Shown here in pieces: positions 1-7,610 of a stretch of DNA of 64,000 nucleotides (positions are counted from its first letter, which is position 1; each line of letters starts with the position of its first letter). A model generated the notes under the pieces. The model had not been told where the DNA came from. It was given only the letters and a program-made list of their open reading frames with translations, and did not search any database. Origin of the DNA: Paractinoplanes ferrugineus (GTDB lineage Bacteria; Actinomycetota; Actinomycetes; Mycobacteriales; Micromonosporaceae); contig NZ_BOMM01000064.1 of NCBI RefSeq assembly GCF_016862195.1, positions 62,001 to 126,000 of the forward strand, in the 5' to 3' direction. The position numbers and the translations under genes are program-made.

Positions 1-1
1 C

Positions 2-1450
2 GCCTACGGCTGCAACGTGTCCGAGACGCTGGTCAAGCAGACCGCCGACAAGATCGTGTCGAGCGGGCTGGCCGCGGCCGGCTACCAGTACGTCAACATC
101 GACGACTGCTGGATGCAGCACAGCCGGGACAGCTCCGGCAACCTGCAGCCCGACTACGGCAAATTCCCCGACGGCATCTCCGGTACGGCGGCGTACGTCC
201 ACGCCAAAGGCTTGAAGCTGGGCATCTACGAGGATGCCGGCACCTCCACCTGCGCCGGCTACCCGGGCAGCCTCGGCCATGAGGCGCAGGACGCGCGGTC
301 CTTCGCCGCGTGGGGCGTCGACTACCTGAAGTACGACAACTGCTACAACAACGGCAGCAGCACCACCCAGCAGTACATCGCCCGGTACTCGGCGATGCGG
401 GACGCGCTGGCCGCCACCGGCCGCCCGATCGTCTACAGCATCTGTGAATGGGGCGTCAACGCGCCCTGGACCTGGGCCGCCCCGGTCGGCAACCTGTGGC
501 GCACGACCGGCGACATCCAGAACAACTACAACAGCATGCTCTCGATCTTCCACCAGAACGTCGGCCTGGCCGCGTACGCCGGCCCCGGCCAGTGGAACGA
601 CCCGGACATGCTCGAGGTCGGCAACGGCATGTCGGCCACCGAGGACCGCGCCCACTTCAGTCTCTGGGCCGAGATGGCCGCCCCGCTGCTGGCCGGCAAC
701 AACCTGGTCAACGCCAGCGCCACCACACTGTCCATCCTGGGCAACAAGGCGGTGATCGCGGTCGACCAGGACTCGGCGGGCAAGCAGGGCCGGCTGGTCA
801 GCTCCGCCGGCGGCCTCGACGTGCTGGCCAAACCGCTGGCCAACGGCGACGTCGCGGTGGTGCTGTTCAACGAGGGCGCCTCGACCGCGACCATCAGCAC
901 CACGGCGGCGGCCATCGGCAAGAGCGGCGCCACCGCCTACACCCTCACCGACCTGTGGGCCAACACCACGAGCACGACCGGCGGCGCGATCAGCTCCTCG
1001 GTCCCGGGCCACGGCGTCGTGATGTACCGGGTGTCCGGCGGGACGACGAGCGACCCGGGCGGCGGCACGACGACGACCACGATCCGCGGGGTGGGCTCGA
1101 ACCGCTGCCTGGACGACCCGAACAGCAACACCGCCAACGGCACCCTGCCGGTCATCTGGGACTGCAACGGCGGCACCAACCAGCTGTGGACCCGCAGCGG
1201 CAACCAGCTGCAGGTGCTCGGCAAGTGCCTGGACGCGTACAACAACCAGACCACGGCCGGCACCAAGGTGGAGATCTGGGACTGCAACGGCCAGACCAAC
1301 CAGCAGTGGACCCTGAACGCCAGTGGCACCATCACCGGTGTCCAGTCCGGGCTCTGCCTCGAGGTGACCGGCGGCGGCATCGCCAACAACACCACGGTCC
1401 GGCTGTGGACCTGCACCGGGGCTGCCAACCAGCGGTGGACCTGGTCCTGA
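2..1450 (+). CDS. Secreted alpha-galactosidase (GH27) with C-terminal ricin-type lectin domain, 5' truncated
   Basis: Hydrolyses terminal alpha-linked galactose from oligo- or polysaccharides outside the cell. The frame is open from base 2 and the text before the first GTG already reads AYGCNVSE, so the true start and signal peptide lie left of the window. GH27 hallmarks follow in order: YVNIDDCW, the nucleophile segment DYLKYDNC, the acid/base segment WRTTGDIQ, and WNDPDMLEVGNG, then a beta-sandwich tail. After a short Gly/Thr linker (about 1050-1080) a CBM13 beta-trefoil runs to the end, with QxW repeats NQLW, NQQW and NQRW. The enzyme family is clear; substrate range (galactomannan, melibiose) cannot be read. 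It converges with the ABC permease downstream. Confidence 0.93.
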   Translation, partial: AYGCNVSETLVKQTADKIVSSGLAAAGYQYVNIDDCWMQHSRDSSGNLQPDYGKFPDGISGTAAYVHAKGLKLGIYEDAGTSTCAGYPGSLGHEAQDARSFAAWGVDYLKYDNCYNNGSSTTQQYIARYSAMRDALAATGRPIVYSICEWGVNAPWTWAAPVGNLWRTTGDIQNNYNSMLSIFHQNVGLAAYAGPGQWNDPDMLEVGNGMSATEDRAHFSLWAEMAAPLLAGNNLVNASATTLSILGNKAVIAVDQDSAGKQGRLVSSAGGLDVLAKPLANGDVAVVLFNEGASTATISTTAAAIGKSGATAYTLTDLWANTTSTTGGAISSSVPGHGVVMYRVSGGTTSDPGGGTTTTTIRGVGSNRCLDDPNSNTANGTLPVIWDCNGGTNQLWTRSGNQLQVLGKCLDAYNNQTTAGTKVEIWDCNGQTNQQWTLNASGTITGVQSGLCLEVTGGGIANNTTVRLWTCTGAANQRWTWS

Positions 1451-1467
1451 CCGGCACGGCGAGCCCG

Positions 1468-1483
1468 CTCGCCGGCCGGCGAG
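1468..1483. terminator. Possible weak hairpin between convergent genes
   Basis: The 146-base gap between the alpha-galactosidase stop (1450) and the permease stop (1597) holds a perfect 16-base palindrome, half-site CTCGCCGG. It could form a 6-bp stem with a 4-base loop. No T tract follows on either strand, so a terminator role is only a guess. Nothing else recognisable lies in this gap. Confidence 0.3.
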
Positions 1484-1596
1484 GATGCGAAGCCGGGGCC
1501 CGGCCTCACCTCGTTCTGGCTGAGGATCGCAGTCCGCACTCGACGCCGCCCACCTGTCCTGACCCGCCGCGATCGCGGGCCCCGTCCGGGCAAGGC

Positions 1597-2778
1597 TCAG
1601 ACGGCGGCCAGCGCTTCGGTCGGGGTGAGCCGGGCCGCCCGGACCGCCGGGTAGACGCCGGCCAGCACGCCGGCCGCCAGCGCCCCGGACACCCCGCCGG
1701 CCACCGGGCCGAGCGGGATCACCAGCGGCCACTGCTGCCAGGCGGTGTAGCCGGCGGTGACGACGATGCCGGCGGCCGCGCCGGCCCCGCCACCCAGGGC
1801 CGACAGCAGCACCGACTCGGCCAGGAACTGGGCACGGATGTGGCTGCGGCGGGCGCCCAGGGCACGCCGCAGGCCGATCTCGCGGCGGCGTTCCAGCACC
1901 GAGAGCACCATGGTGTTGGCCACCCCGACCGCGCCGACCAGCAGCGACACCCCGGCCAGGGCGAACAGCAGGGCACCGAACGTCCGGGCGCCCTCGCGTT
2001 TGGCGGCCAGCGCGTCCGACGGCCGGCTGACCTGCACCAGGCCGGGCAACTGGGGGAACACGGTGGCGGGCAGGATCGCCCGGACGTCGTCGAGGGTGTC
2101 CTCGCGGGCCCGGACGTACAGCACCGTGGGGTGGCCGTCGAAGCCCAGCAGCACGCGGGCGGTGTCCCAGCCGACCAGGACCGCCTGATCGAGCTCGGGG
2201 GCCAGCGGCGCCGGCGCCATGATGCCGCCGACGCTGAACCAGCGGTTGCCGATCGACACGCGGGCGGCCGGTGCGCCCGGCGGGGGCAGGCGGTCGTAGC
2301 CGAGGCGCGCGGCCGCCTCGTAGCCGAGGATCGCCACCGGGAAGCGGGCGGTGACCGCCGTGAGGAAGGAGCCGGAGCTCATCGCCGCGCCGGCGGCCGG
2401 CAGCAGGCCGGGCCGGGCGGCCAGGACGGTGATGCCGGACCCGTCCTCGGGGTCGATCAGGTCGGAGCGGCGGACCACCCGGTGGGTGTTGGCGACCGCG
2501 CTCACCTGTTCGACCGGGCCGATCCGGCGCACCATGGCGACCGACTCGGCGGGCAGCAGGGTGGGCTGGTCGCCCGCGCTGACCGGCTGCACCCGCAGCA
2601 GATTGGTGCCCAGCGCGGCCAGCCGGTCGGCCAGGGCCCGCTGGCCGGCGGCCGGGATGCCGGTCACCACCACCATGGTCGCCACGCCGATCGCGATGCC
2701 CAGCGCGGACAGGGCGGCGCGGGCCCGGCGGCCGCGGATGCCGAGCAGACCGAGCCGCAGGACGTCGCCGGGGCTCAC
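1597..2778 (-). CDS. MacB-like ABC transporter permease (FtsX family)
   Basis: Membrane subunit of a MacB/LolCDE-type mechanotransmission exporter. It is 393 residues, with one N-terminal membrane segment (about 20-40, ALGIAIGVATMVVVTG), a periplasm-type extracytoplasmic domain, and three C-terminal FtsX membrane segments containing the typical LERRREIGLRRALGARR coupling segment near residues 290-310. The GTG start at 2778 overlaps the stop of the upstream ATPase in a GTGA, so the two are translationally coupled. It is the last gene of the lipoprotein-adaptor-ATPase-permease operon. Substrate unknown; antimicrobial peptides or lipoproteins are usual for the family. Confidence 0.9.
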   Translation of the reverse strand: MSPGDVLRLGLLGIRGRRARAALSALGIAIGVATMVVVTGIPAAGQRALADRLAALGTNLLRVQPVSAGDQPTLLPAESVAMVRRIGPVEQVSAVANTHRVVRRSDLIDPEDGSGITVLAARPGLLPAAGAAMSSGSFLTAVTARFPVAILGYEAAARLGYDRLPPPGAPAARVSIGNRWFSVGGIMAPAPLAPELDQAVLVGWDTARVLLGFDGHPTVLYVRAREDTLDDVRAILPATVFPQLPGLVQVSRPSDALAAKREGARTFGALLFALAGVSLLVGAVGVANTMVLSVLERRREIGLRRALGARRSHIRAQFLAESVLLSALGGGAGAAAGIVVTAGYTAWQQWPLVIPLGPVAGGVSGALAAGVLAGVYPAVRAARLTPTEALAAV

Positions 2779-3437
2779 GGGACGATCCGCCCGTCGCGCA
2801 GGGTGATCCGGCGGGGCAGGCGGTCGGCGATGCCCTGGTCGTGGGTGATCACCGCGATGGTGGCCCGCTCGGTGCGGTTGAGCTCGACGAGCAGGTCCAA
2901 CACGGCTTCCCCGGTCGCGGTGTCCAGGGCCCCGGTCGGCTCGTCGGCGAGCACCAGGGCCGGGCTGTGCACGAGGGCGCGGGCGATGGCGACCCGCTGC
3001 TTCTCGCCGCCGGAGAGCTGCTGCGGGCGGTGCCCGACCCGGTGGCCGAGGCCGACCCGCTCCAGTGCGGCCACCGCCAGCGGCCGCCGGTCGCGCCGGG
3101 CGACGCCGGTGTAGAGCAGAGCGATGGCCACGTTGTCGGCCGCGCTGAGCGCGTCGAGCAGGTGGAAGTGCTGGAAGACGAAACCGATGCGGCTGCCGCG
3201 CAGGGTGGCCAGCCGGCGGTCGGGCAGGGCCCCGGCCTCGACGCCGTCCACCCGGACCGTGCCGCTGGTCGGCGCGTCGAGCGTACCCATGATGTTGAGC
3301 AGGGTGGACTTGCCGGAGCCGGACCGGCCGACGATGCCGATCAGATCGCCGGCGGCGACCGTCAACGACACGTCGTCCAGGGCGGTGAAGCCGCCCGGGT
3401 AGGCCTTGGTGACGTTCTCCAGTGCCAGGACGGTCAC
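2775..3437 (-). CDS. MacB-like ABC transporter ATP-binding protein
   Basis: 220-residue nucleotide-binding subunit that powers the FtsX-type permease next to it. Walker A GRSGSGKST (about 38-46), ABC signature LSGGEKQR (about 141-148), Walker B LVLADEPTGALD and the switch His in VITHDQ are all intact. Length and the LADEPTGALD form match the MacB/LolD class, not metabolite importers. GTG starts at both ends overlap the neighbours by four bases (GTGA), giving a coupled cluster with the adaptor upstream and the permease downstream. Confidence 0.95.
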   Translation of the reverse strand: MTVLALENVTKAYPGGFTALDDVSLTVAAGDLIGIVGRSGSGKSTLLNIMGTLDAPTSGTVRVDGVEAGALPDRRLATLRGSRIGFVFQHFHLLDALSAADNVAIALLYTGVARRDRRPLAVAALERVGLGHRVGHRPQQLSGGEKQRVAIARALVHSPALVLADEPTGALDTATGEAVLDLLVELNRTERATIAVITHDQGIADRLPRRITLRDGRIVP

Positions 3438-4474
3438 GAGGTGGTCACCACCGGCATGCCCTCGGTGATCTGGTCGCCGCTGACCTCGACCAGGCCGTCG
3501 GCGAACATGCCGGTCGTCACCGGGATCAGCGAGCCGCCCGGCCGCTGCACGGCGTACCCGCCCTCGCGCAGCGCGACCAGCGCCCCCACCGGAACGGTCA
3601 GCAGGCCCTTGCGGACCTGGGTGGTGAACCGCACCTGCACCGCGGCGGCGTCGAGTTTCGCGATGTCGGCCGGCCGGGTCAGGCGGATCGACACGTTGAT
3701 CTTCGGAGCCTCACCGGGCGACCCGTCGGCGACCGCCGACCCGACCGTGCCGACCACGCCGGGGGTGCTGCCCCCGGACGGGAGCGCGACGGTGACGGCC
3801 ATCCCGGCGCGGACCGTGCCGACGTCGGTGGCCGGCATCGCCACGGTGACCACCTTTCCGGTACCGGTGACCGTGAACAGGTCACCGGCGGCCGGGTCGC
3901 CGGGATGGGCGGTGATCGCGGAGACCCGCCCCGGGCCGTCGAGGACGACGGCCCGGGCGGGCGAGACGACCTTGGTGGGAGACGGGATGCCGGCGTCGCG
4001 CTGCCATCGGCGTACGCCGTCGAGCAGTGCCGCGTCGAGCACGTCGTTGTCGCGTACCCGGTGCGACGCGTACCCGAGCTGGGCCAGGTTCTCCCGCAGC
4101 TCGGCCACGTCCCGGCCGGTCAGGCCGGGCTTGTCGAGGACCCGGAACAGCGGCGTGGTGCCGAACAGGACGAGCACCAGCTGGTCGTCGACCCGGTACA
4201 GCGGCTGACCCCGGCGCACCGCGAAGCCGACCGGCGGCAGTTGCGTGACGATGCCCGGTCCGCTGCCGCGCACCGTGACCCCGGCGCCGAACCCGAGCGT
4301 GCCCGGCATCGTGCGGCTGTCGGCCAGGTCCCCCCGGGTGACCGCGGTGACGGTGAGCGAGGGTGGCGCCGCGGACGCCGGCTCGGCCGGGTCGCGACCG
4401 GCGAGCAGCCGGGTTCCGGCGAAGCCGCCGACGGCGAGCAGGAGCCCGGCGGCCACGACCTTAACCGTTCGCAC
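3434..4474 (-). CDS. Efflux adaptor (HlyD/MacA-like) with peptidoglycan-binding-like domain
   Basis: Membrane-anchored adaptor of the MacB-like exporter, 346 residues. I chose the GTG at 4474 (VRTVKVVAAG) because AGGAGG lies six bases upstream and a membrane segment starts at residue 4; a longer upstream frame exists but is compositionally a shadow. After the anchor come a lipoyl/hairpin-like segment, a peptidoglycan-binding-type helical insert (about 120-175: DVAELRENLAQLGY ... LLDGVRRWQRD), and beta-barrel segments to the end. This architecture (adaptor plus PG_binding_1 insert) is common beside actinobacterial MacB pairs. The start lies inside the end of the preceding lipoprotein gene (14-base overlap). 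Confidence 0.86.
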   Translation of the reverse strand: MRTVKVVAAGLLLAVGGFAGTRLLAGRDPAEPASAAPPSLTVTAVTRGDLADSRTMPGTLGFGAGVTVRGSGPGIVTQLPPVGFAVRRGQPLYRVDDQLVLVLFGTTPLFRVLDKPGLTGRDVAELRENLAQLGYASHRVRDNDVLDAALLDGVRRWQRDAGIPSPTKVVSPARAVVLDGPGRVSAITAHPGDPAAGDLFTVTGTGKVVTVAMPATDVGTVRAGMAVTVALPSGGSTPGVVGTVGSAVADGSPGEAPKINVSIRLTRPADIAKLDAAAVQVRFTTQVRKGLLTVPVGALVALREGGYAVQRPGGSLIPVTTGMFADGLVEVSGDQITEGMPVVTTS

Positions 4475-4997
4475 CGAAGGCCTCCTGGAGGCAGTCCTTC
4501 TCGAGCTTGTCCTGATCGGGCACGTGCTGGAAGTCGTCGTCGTAGGTCCACTCGCCGGGCTCGGTGACATGGACCTTGAGGCCGTGCTTGCGCAGGCACC
4601 GCACGTTGTCCTGCCACTGCTCGGGGAACTTCGGGTTGGTGTCGGGGTCGAGCTCCTTCGGCTGCAGAGGGAGCTTGATCGCGCAGGCGGTGTAGGCCGA
4701 CTTGGGTTCACCGCTGTCGTCGATGCGGCGCCCGTCGGGCCGGTCGACCAGCACCTGCACGCCGTGCCCGACGAGGCAGTCGTCGTAGGCGGTGTAGAGC
4801 CGCTTCTGCTCCTCGTCGCTCATGTCGAGCCGCAACTGCGGCCGCTGCGGGCCGGCCTGGGTGGTGGACGGCCCGGCCGGGACCGGCTTGCCGGCGGCCG
4901 GGCTCGCGACGGTGGCGACCTCGGACCTCGCCGGGGCCGGTTCCGAGCACCCGCTCAAAACCATCAGTCCGGCCGCCACCAGCATCATTTTTCGCAT
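4461..4997 (-). CDS. Small lipoprotein of the MacB-like operon
   Basis: About 178 residues with an n-region MRKMM, a hydrophobic stretch and lipobox LSGC, so it should be a membrane-anchored lipoprotein. A start nine bases upstream (GTG at 5006) is possible. The mature part is charged and contains four cysteines spaced like two disulfides (DDCLV, YTACAIK, VRCLRKH, KDCLQEA). The protein family is not recognised. It is first in the operon with the adaptor, ATPase and permease and ends inside the adaptor start. It may be an accessory substrate-binding or sensing subunit; that is inference from position only. Confidence 0.8.
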   Translation of the reverse strand: MRKMMLVAAGLMVLSGCSEPAPARSEVATVASPAAGKPVPAGPSTTQAGPQRPQLRLDMSDEEQKRLYTAYDDCLVGHGVQVLVDRPDGRRIDDSGEPKSAYTACAIKLPLQPKELDPDTNPKFPEQWQDNVRCLRKHGLKVHVTEPGEWTYDDDFQHVPDQDKLEKDCLQEAFGANG

Positions 4998-5077
4998 GGC
5001 CGACACCGTGCCGGGGACTTTTATGGAAGCTGTCAGGAAGCCGTGAGCCGGTCATGGTGCCGCCTACACTCGCCGTC

Positions 5078-5758
5078 ATGTGCGCACATGTGCTGGTCGC
5101 CGAGGACGACGCCAAACAGGCCGAACTGGTGCGCCGCTACCTCGAGCTCGACGGGCACACCGTCACACTGGCCGACGACGGGCAGGTCGCGCTGGACCTG
5201 TACCGCAGTCATCGGCCCGATCTGCTCGTCCTCGACGTGATGATGCCCCGGATGGACGGGCTGGACGTCTGCCGGGTGCTGCGCCGGGAATCCAGCCTTC
5301 CCGTGCTGATGCTCACCGCCCGGGCCACCGAGGACGAACTGCTGCTCGGGCTGGACATCGGCGCCGACGACTACCTGAGAAAGCCGTACAGCCCCCGCGA
5401 ACTGGTGGCCCGGGTGCGCACCCTGCTACGGCGCACCGGCGCCGCGTCCCCGGCCGATCGGCTCATGCGGGCCGGGGAGTTGCACATCGATCCGGTACGC
5501 CATGAGGTACGTCTCGGCGGCCGCGTGATCGACTGCACGCCCGGCGAGTTCGAACTGCTCTCGGCCCTGGCCGCCGAGCCCGGCCGGGTGTTCACCCGCG
5601 CCCAGTTGCTGCGCCGCCTGCACGGCTTCGACCGGTACGTGACGGTGCGCACCGTCGACGTACACATCATGAATCTCCGCAAGAAGATCGAGACCGACCC
5701 CCGCAACCCCGCGCATGTCCTGACCGTCTACGGCGTCGGCTACAAGGTCGCCGGGTAG
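5078..5758 (+). CDS. OmpR/PhoB-family response regulator
   Basis: Two-component DNA-binding regulator. The N-terminal receiver shows the acidic pair in AEDDAKQ, phospho-acceptor Asp in LLVLDVMMPRMDG and Lys in LRKPYSPRELVARV. The C-terminal winged helix shows ELLSALAAEPGRVFTRAQLL and VRTVDVHIMNLRKKIE. I prefer the ATG at 5078 (MCAHVLVAEDD); an in-frame ATG at 5054 would add a non-conserved leader. It is divergent from the MacB-like operon and directly followed by its kinase, so it probably controls that exporter. Confidence 0.94.
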   Translation: MCAHVLVAEDDAKQAELVRRYLELDGHTVTLADDGQVALDLYRSHRPDLLVLDVMMPRMDGLDVCRVLRRESSLPVLMLTARATEDELLLGLDIGADDYLRKPYSPRELVARVRTLLRRTGAASPADRLMRAGELHIDPVRHEVRLGGRVIDCTPGEFELLSALAAEPGRVFTRAQLLRRLHGFDRYVTVRTVDVHIMNLRKKIETDPRNPAHVLTVYGVGYKVAG

Positions 5759-7585
5759 ATGCGCTCGCTGCTGGTACGCCTGCTGGCGGCCCTGGCCGTC
5801 GTCTCGATCTGCTCGATCGCGGCCACCGCGTGGCTGGCGGTGCGGACCACGACCCGGGCGATCCGCCAGGAACAGGCGCAGGCGCTCACCGACGACGCCC
5901 GCGTCTACGACACCCTGCTGGGCTACGCCGCCGGTCACCGCTCGTGGTCGGGGGTCGCGCCGGTGGTGCGCTCGCTGGCCGGCTCGACGGGTCACCGGGT
6001 GGCGTTGACCAGCACCGACGGCAGTCCGATAGCCGATTCGGGCGTCGGCGCCCTGCCCGCTCATCCCTCCGCGACGGTCAACCCGCTGCAGAACCTCGAG
6101 TCGCGGATCGACCCGCGGGCGGTCGGCCCGTTCCTGCTGCCGCCGGTCGAACGAGCGGCCCTGGCGCAGCTCGCCACGCAGGTGCTGGACTGCCTGCGGG
6201 GCACCCCGGCGGGCGGTGGCCGGGACGCGCTCCCGGAGGACGGAGTGATCCGCGACGCCCGGATCGTGGTCGGCCCGAGCGGCCGGCCGTGGGTGCAGAC
6301 ACCCGGAGCCGACCTCGCTGGTGATGTCACGTGCCTGCGCGCACGCGACGCCCTGGCCGTGCCGACCCCGACCGAGCGCAACGGCATCACCGCCCTGGAG
6401 AAGGAGGTCAACGACTGCATGCGGCCCCGCTACGCCGCGCGGGTGCGGATGTCGACCGACTTCACGTGGCGCTGGGACGATCCCGGCAACGTGCGCGGCG
6501 GGCTCGGCCTGGACACCGCCGTGGACCGCTGCGTCGACCGGGCCCGGCGGAGCCAGCTGGCCGCCTGGACCGCTCCCCCGGCGCTGCTCTACCTGACCGC
6601 GCCGGGAATCGCCGAGCCGGTCACCGGGCTGGACCTGTCCCCGGCCAACCGGGCGCGCATCATCGGGGTGAGCGGGCTGGTGCTGCTGATCACGGTGGTC
6701 GTCGGTGCGCTCGTCGGCCGCCGGCTGATCCGGCCGTTGCGGGAACTCACCGCCGCCGCCGGGCACATGCGCGACGGCGACGACACGACCCGGGTGGCGG
6801 TGACCGGCAGTGACGAGATCGCCCGCCTCGGGGCCGCGTTCAACGACATGGCCGCGCGCCGGCAGCAGGCCGAGAAACTGCGCCGTGACATGGTCGGCGA
6901 CATCGCCCACGAGATGCGCACGCCGGTCACCAACATCCGCGGCTGGCTGGAGGCGGCCGAGGACGGTGTCGCCGTCCTCGACGACAAGCTGATCGCCTCG
7001 CTGCTGGAGGAGGCGCTGCTGCTGCAGCACGTGATCGACGACCTGCAGGACCTGTCCGCCGCCGACGCCGGCGAACTGCGCCTGCGTCCGGCCCCGGTCG
7101 ACGTGGCCGAGTTGCTGACCCAGATCGCGGCCTCCTTCGGCACCCCGGCCGTCGACGTGGTCGTGGACACCCCACCCGGTCTGACCCTGACCGCCGACCC
7201 GGTCCGGCTGCGCCAGGCGGTCGGCAACCTGACCGGCAACGCGGTGCGGCACTCCCCACCGGGTGGCACGGTGCACCTGGCGGCCGTCCCGGCCGGGGCC
7301 GAGGTGCTGATCTCGGTCACCGACGAGGGCACCGGCATCGCCGCCGAGCATCTGCCGCTGGTCTTCGAACGGTTCTGGCGGGCGGAGAAGTCACGTAACC
7401 GCCGCACCGGCGGCAGCGGGCTGGGCCTGGCCATCACCCGCAAGCTCACCGAGGCCCACGGCGGGTCGGTCGGGGTGGCCAGCCCACCCGGCCGGGGCGC
7501 CACCTTCACCCTGCGACTGCCGGCCGGCGAGGCCCATCTCACCCCGTCCTCATGGGATCACGACGGCGCGCACACACCTTCCTGA
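5759..7585 (+). CDS. Sensor histidine kinase
   Basis: 608-residue membrane kinase. The N-terminal membrane segment (about 5-27) is followed by a large extracytoplasmic sensor (about 30-295, with Cys residues in LDCLRG, VTCLRA, NDCMR and DRCVDR). Then come a second membrane segment, a HAMP linker, the H box DIAHEMRTPVTNIRG, the N box VGNLTGNAVRHS, G1 TDEGTGIA and G2 GGSGLGLAIT. The ATG at 5759 abuts the regulator stop, so the pair is co-translated. The four-cysteine sensor domain is unusual and might pair with the cysteine-containing lipoprotein of the divergent operon; that is speculative. Confidence 0.94.
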   Translation: MRSLLVRLLAALAVVSICSIAATAWLAVRTTTRAIRQEQAQALTDDARVYDTLLGYAAGHRSWSGVAPVVRSLAGSTGHRVALTSTDGSPIADSGVGALPAHPSATVNPLQNLESRIDPRAVGPFLLPPVERAALAQLATQVLDCLRGTPAGGGRDALPEDGVIRDARIVVGPSGRPWVQTPGADLAGDVTCLRARDALAVPTPTERNGITALEKEVNDCMRPRYAARVRMSTDFTWRWDDPGNVRGGLGLDTAVDRCVDRARRSQLAAWTAPPALLYLTAPGIAEPVTGLDLSPANRARIIGVSGLVLLITVVVGALVGRRLIRPLRELTAAAGHMRDGDDTTRVAVTGSDEIARLGAAFNDMAARRQQAEKLRRDMVGDIAHEMRTPVTNIRGWLEAAEDGVAVLDDKLIASLLEEALLLQHVIDDLQDLSAADAGELRLRPAPVDVAELLTQIAASFGTPAVDVVVDTPPGLTLTADPVRLRQAVGNLTGNAVRHSPPGGTVHLAAVPAGAEVLISVTDEGTGIAAEHLPLVFERFWRAEKSRNRRTGGSGLGLAITRKLTEAHGGSVGVASPPGRGATFTLRLPAGEAHLTPSSWDHDGAHTPS

Positions 7586-7610
7586 CAACCGCCCGCCACC
7601 ATCGGCGGCC

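Noticed and set aside
448-3114. Plus-strand frame of 888 codons crossing the alpha-galactosidase end and the ABC genes
   Set aside because: It is low-complexity Arg/Gln/Gly text that overlaps three well-supported genes in other frames.
3434-4711. Longer adaptor start at 4711
   Set aside because: The added 79 residues are Ser/Arg/Pro-rich shadow text overlapping the lipoprotein gene, while GTG at 4474 has AGGAGG and a membrane anchor.
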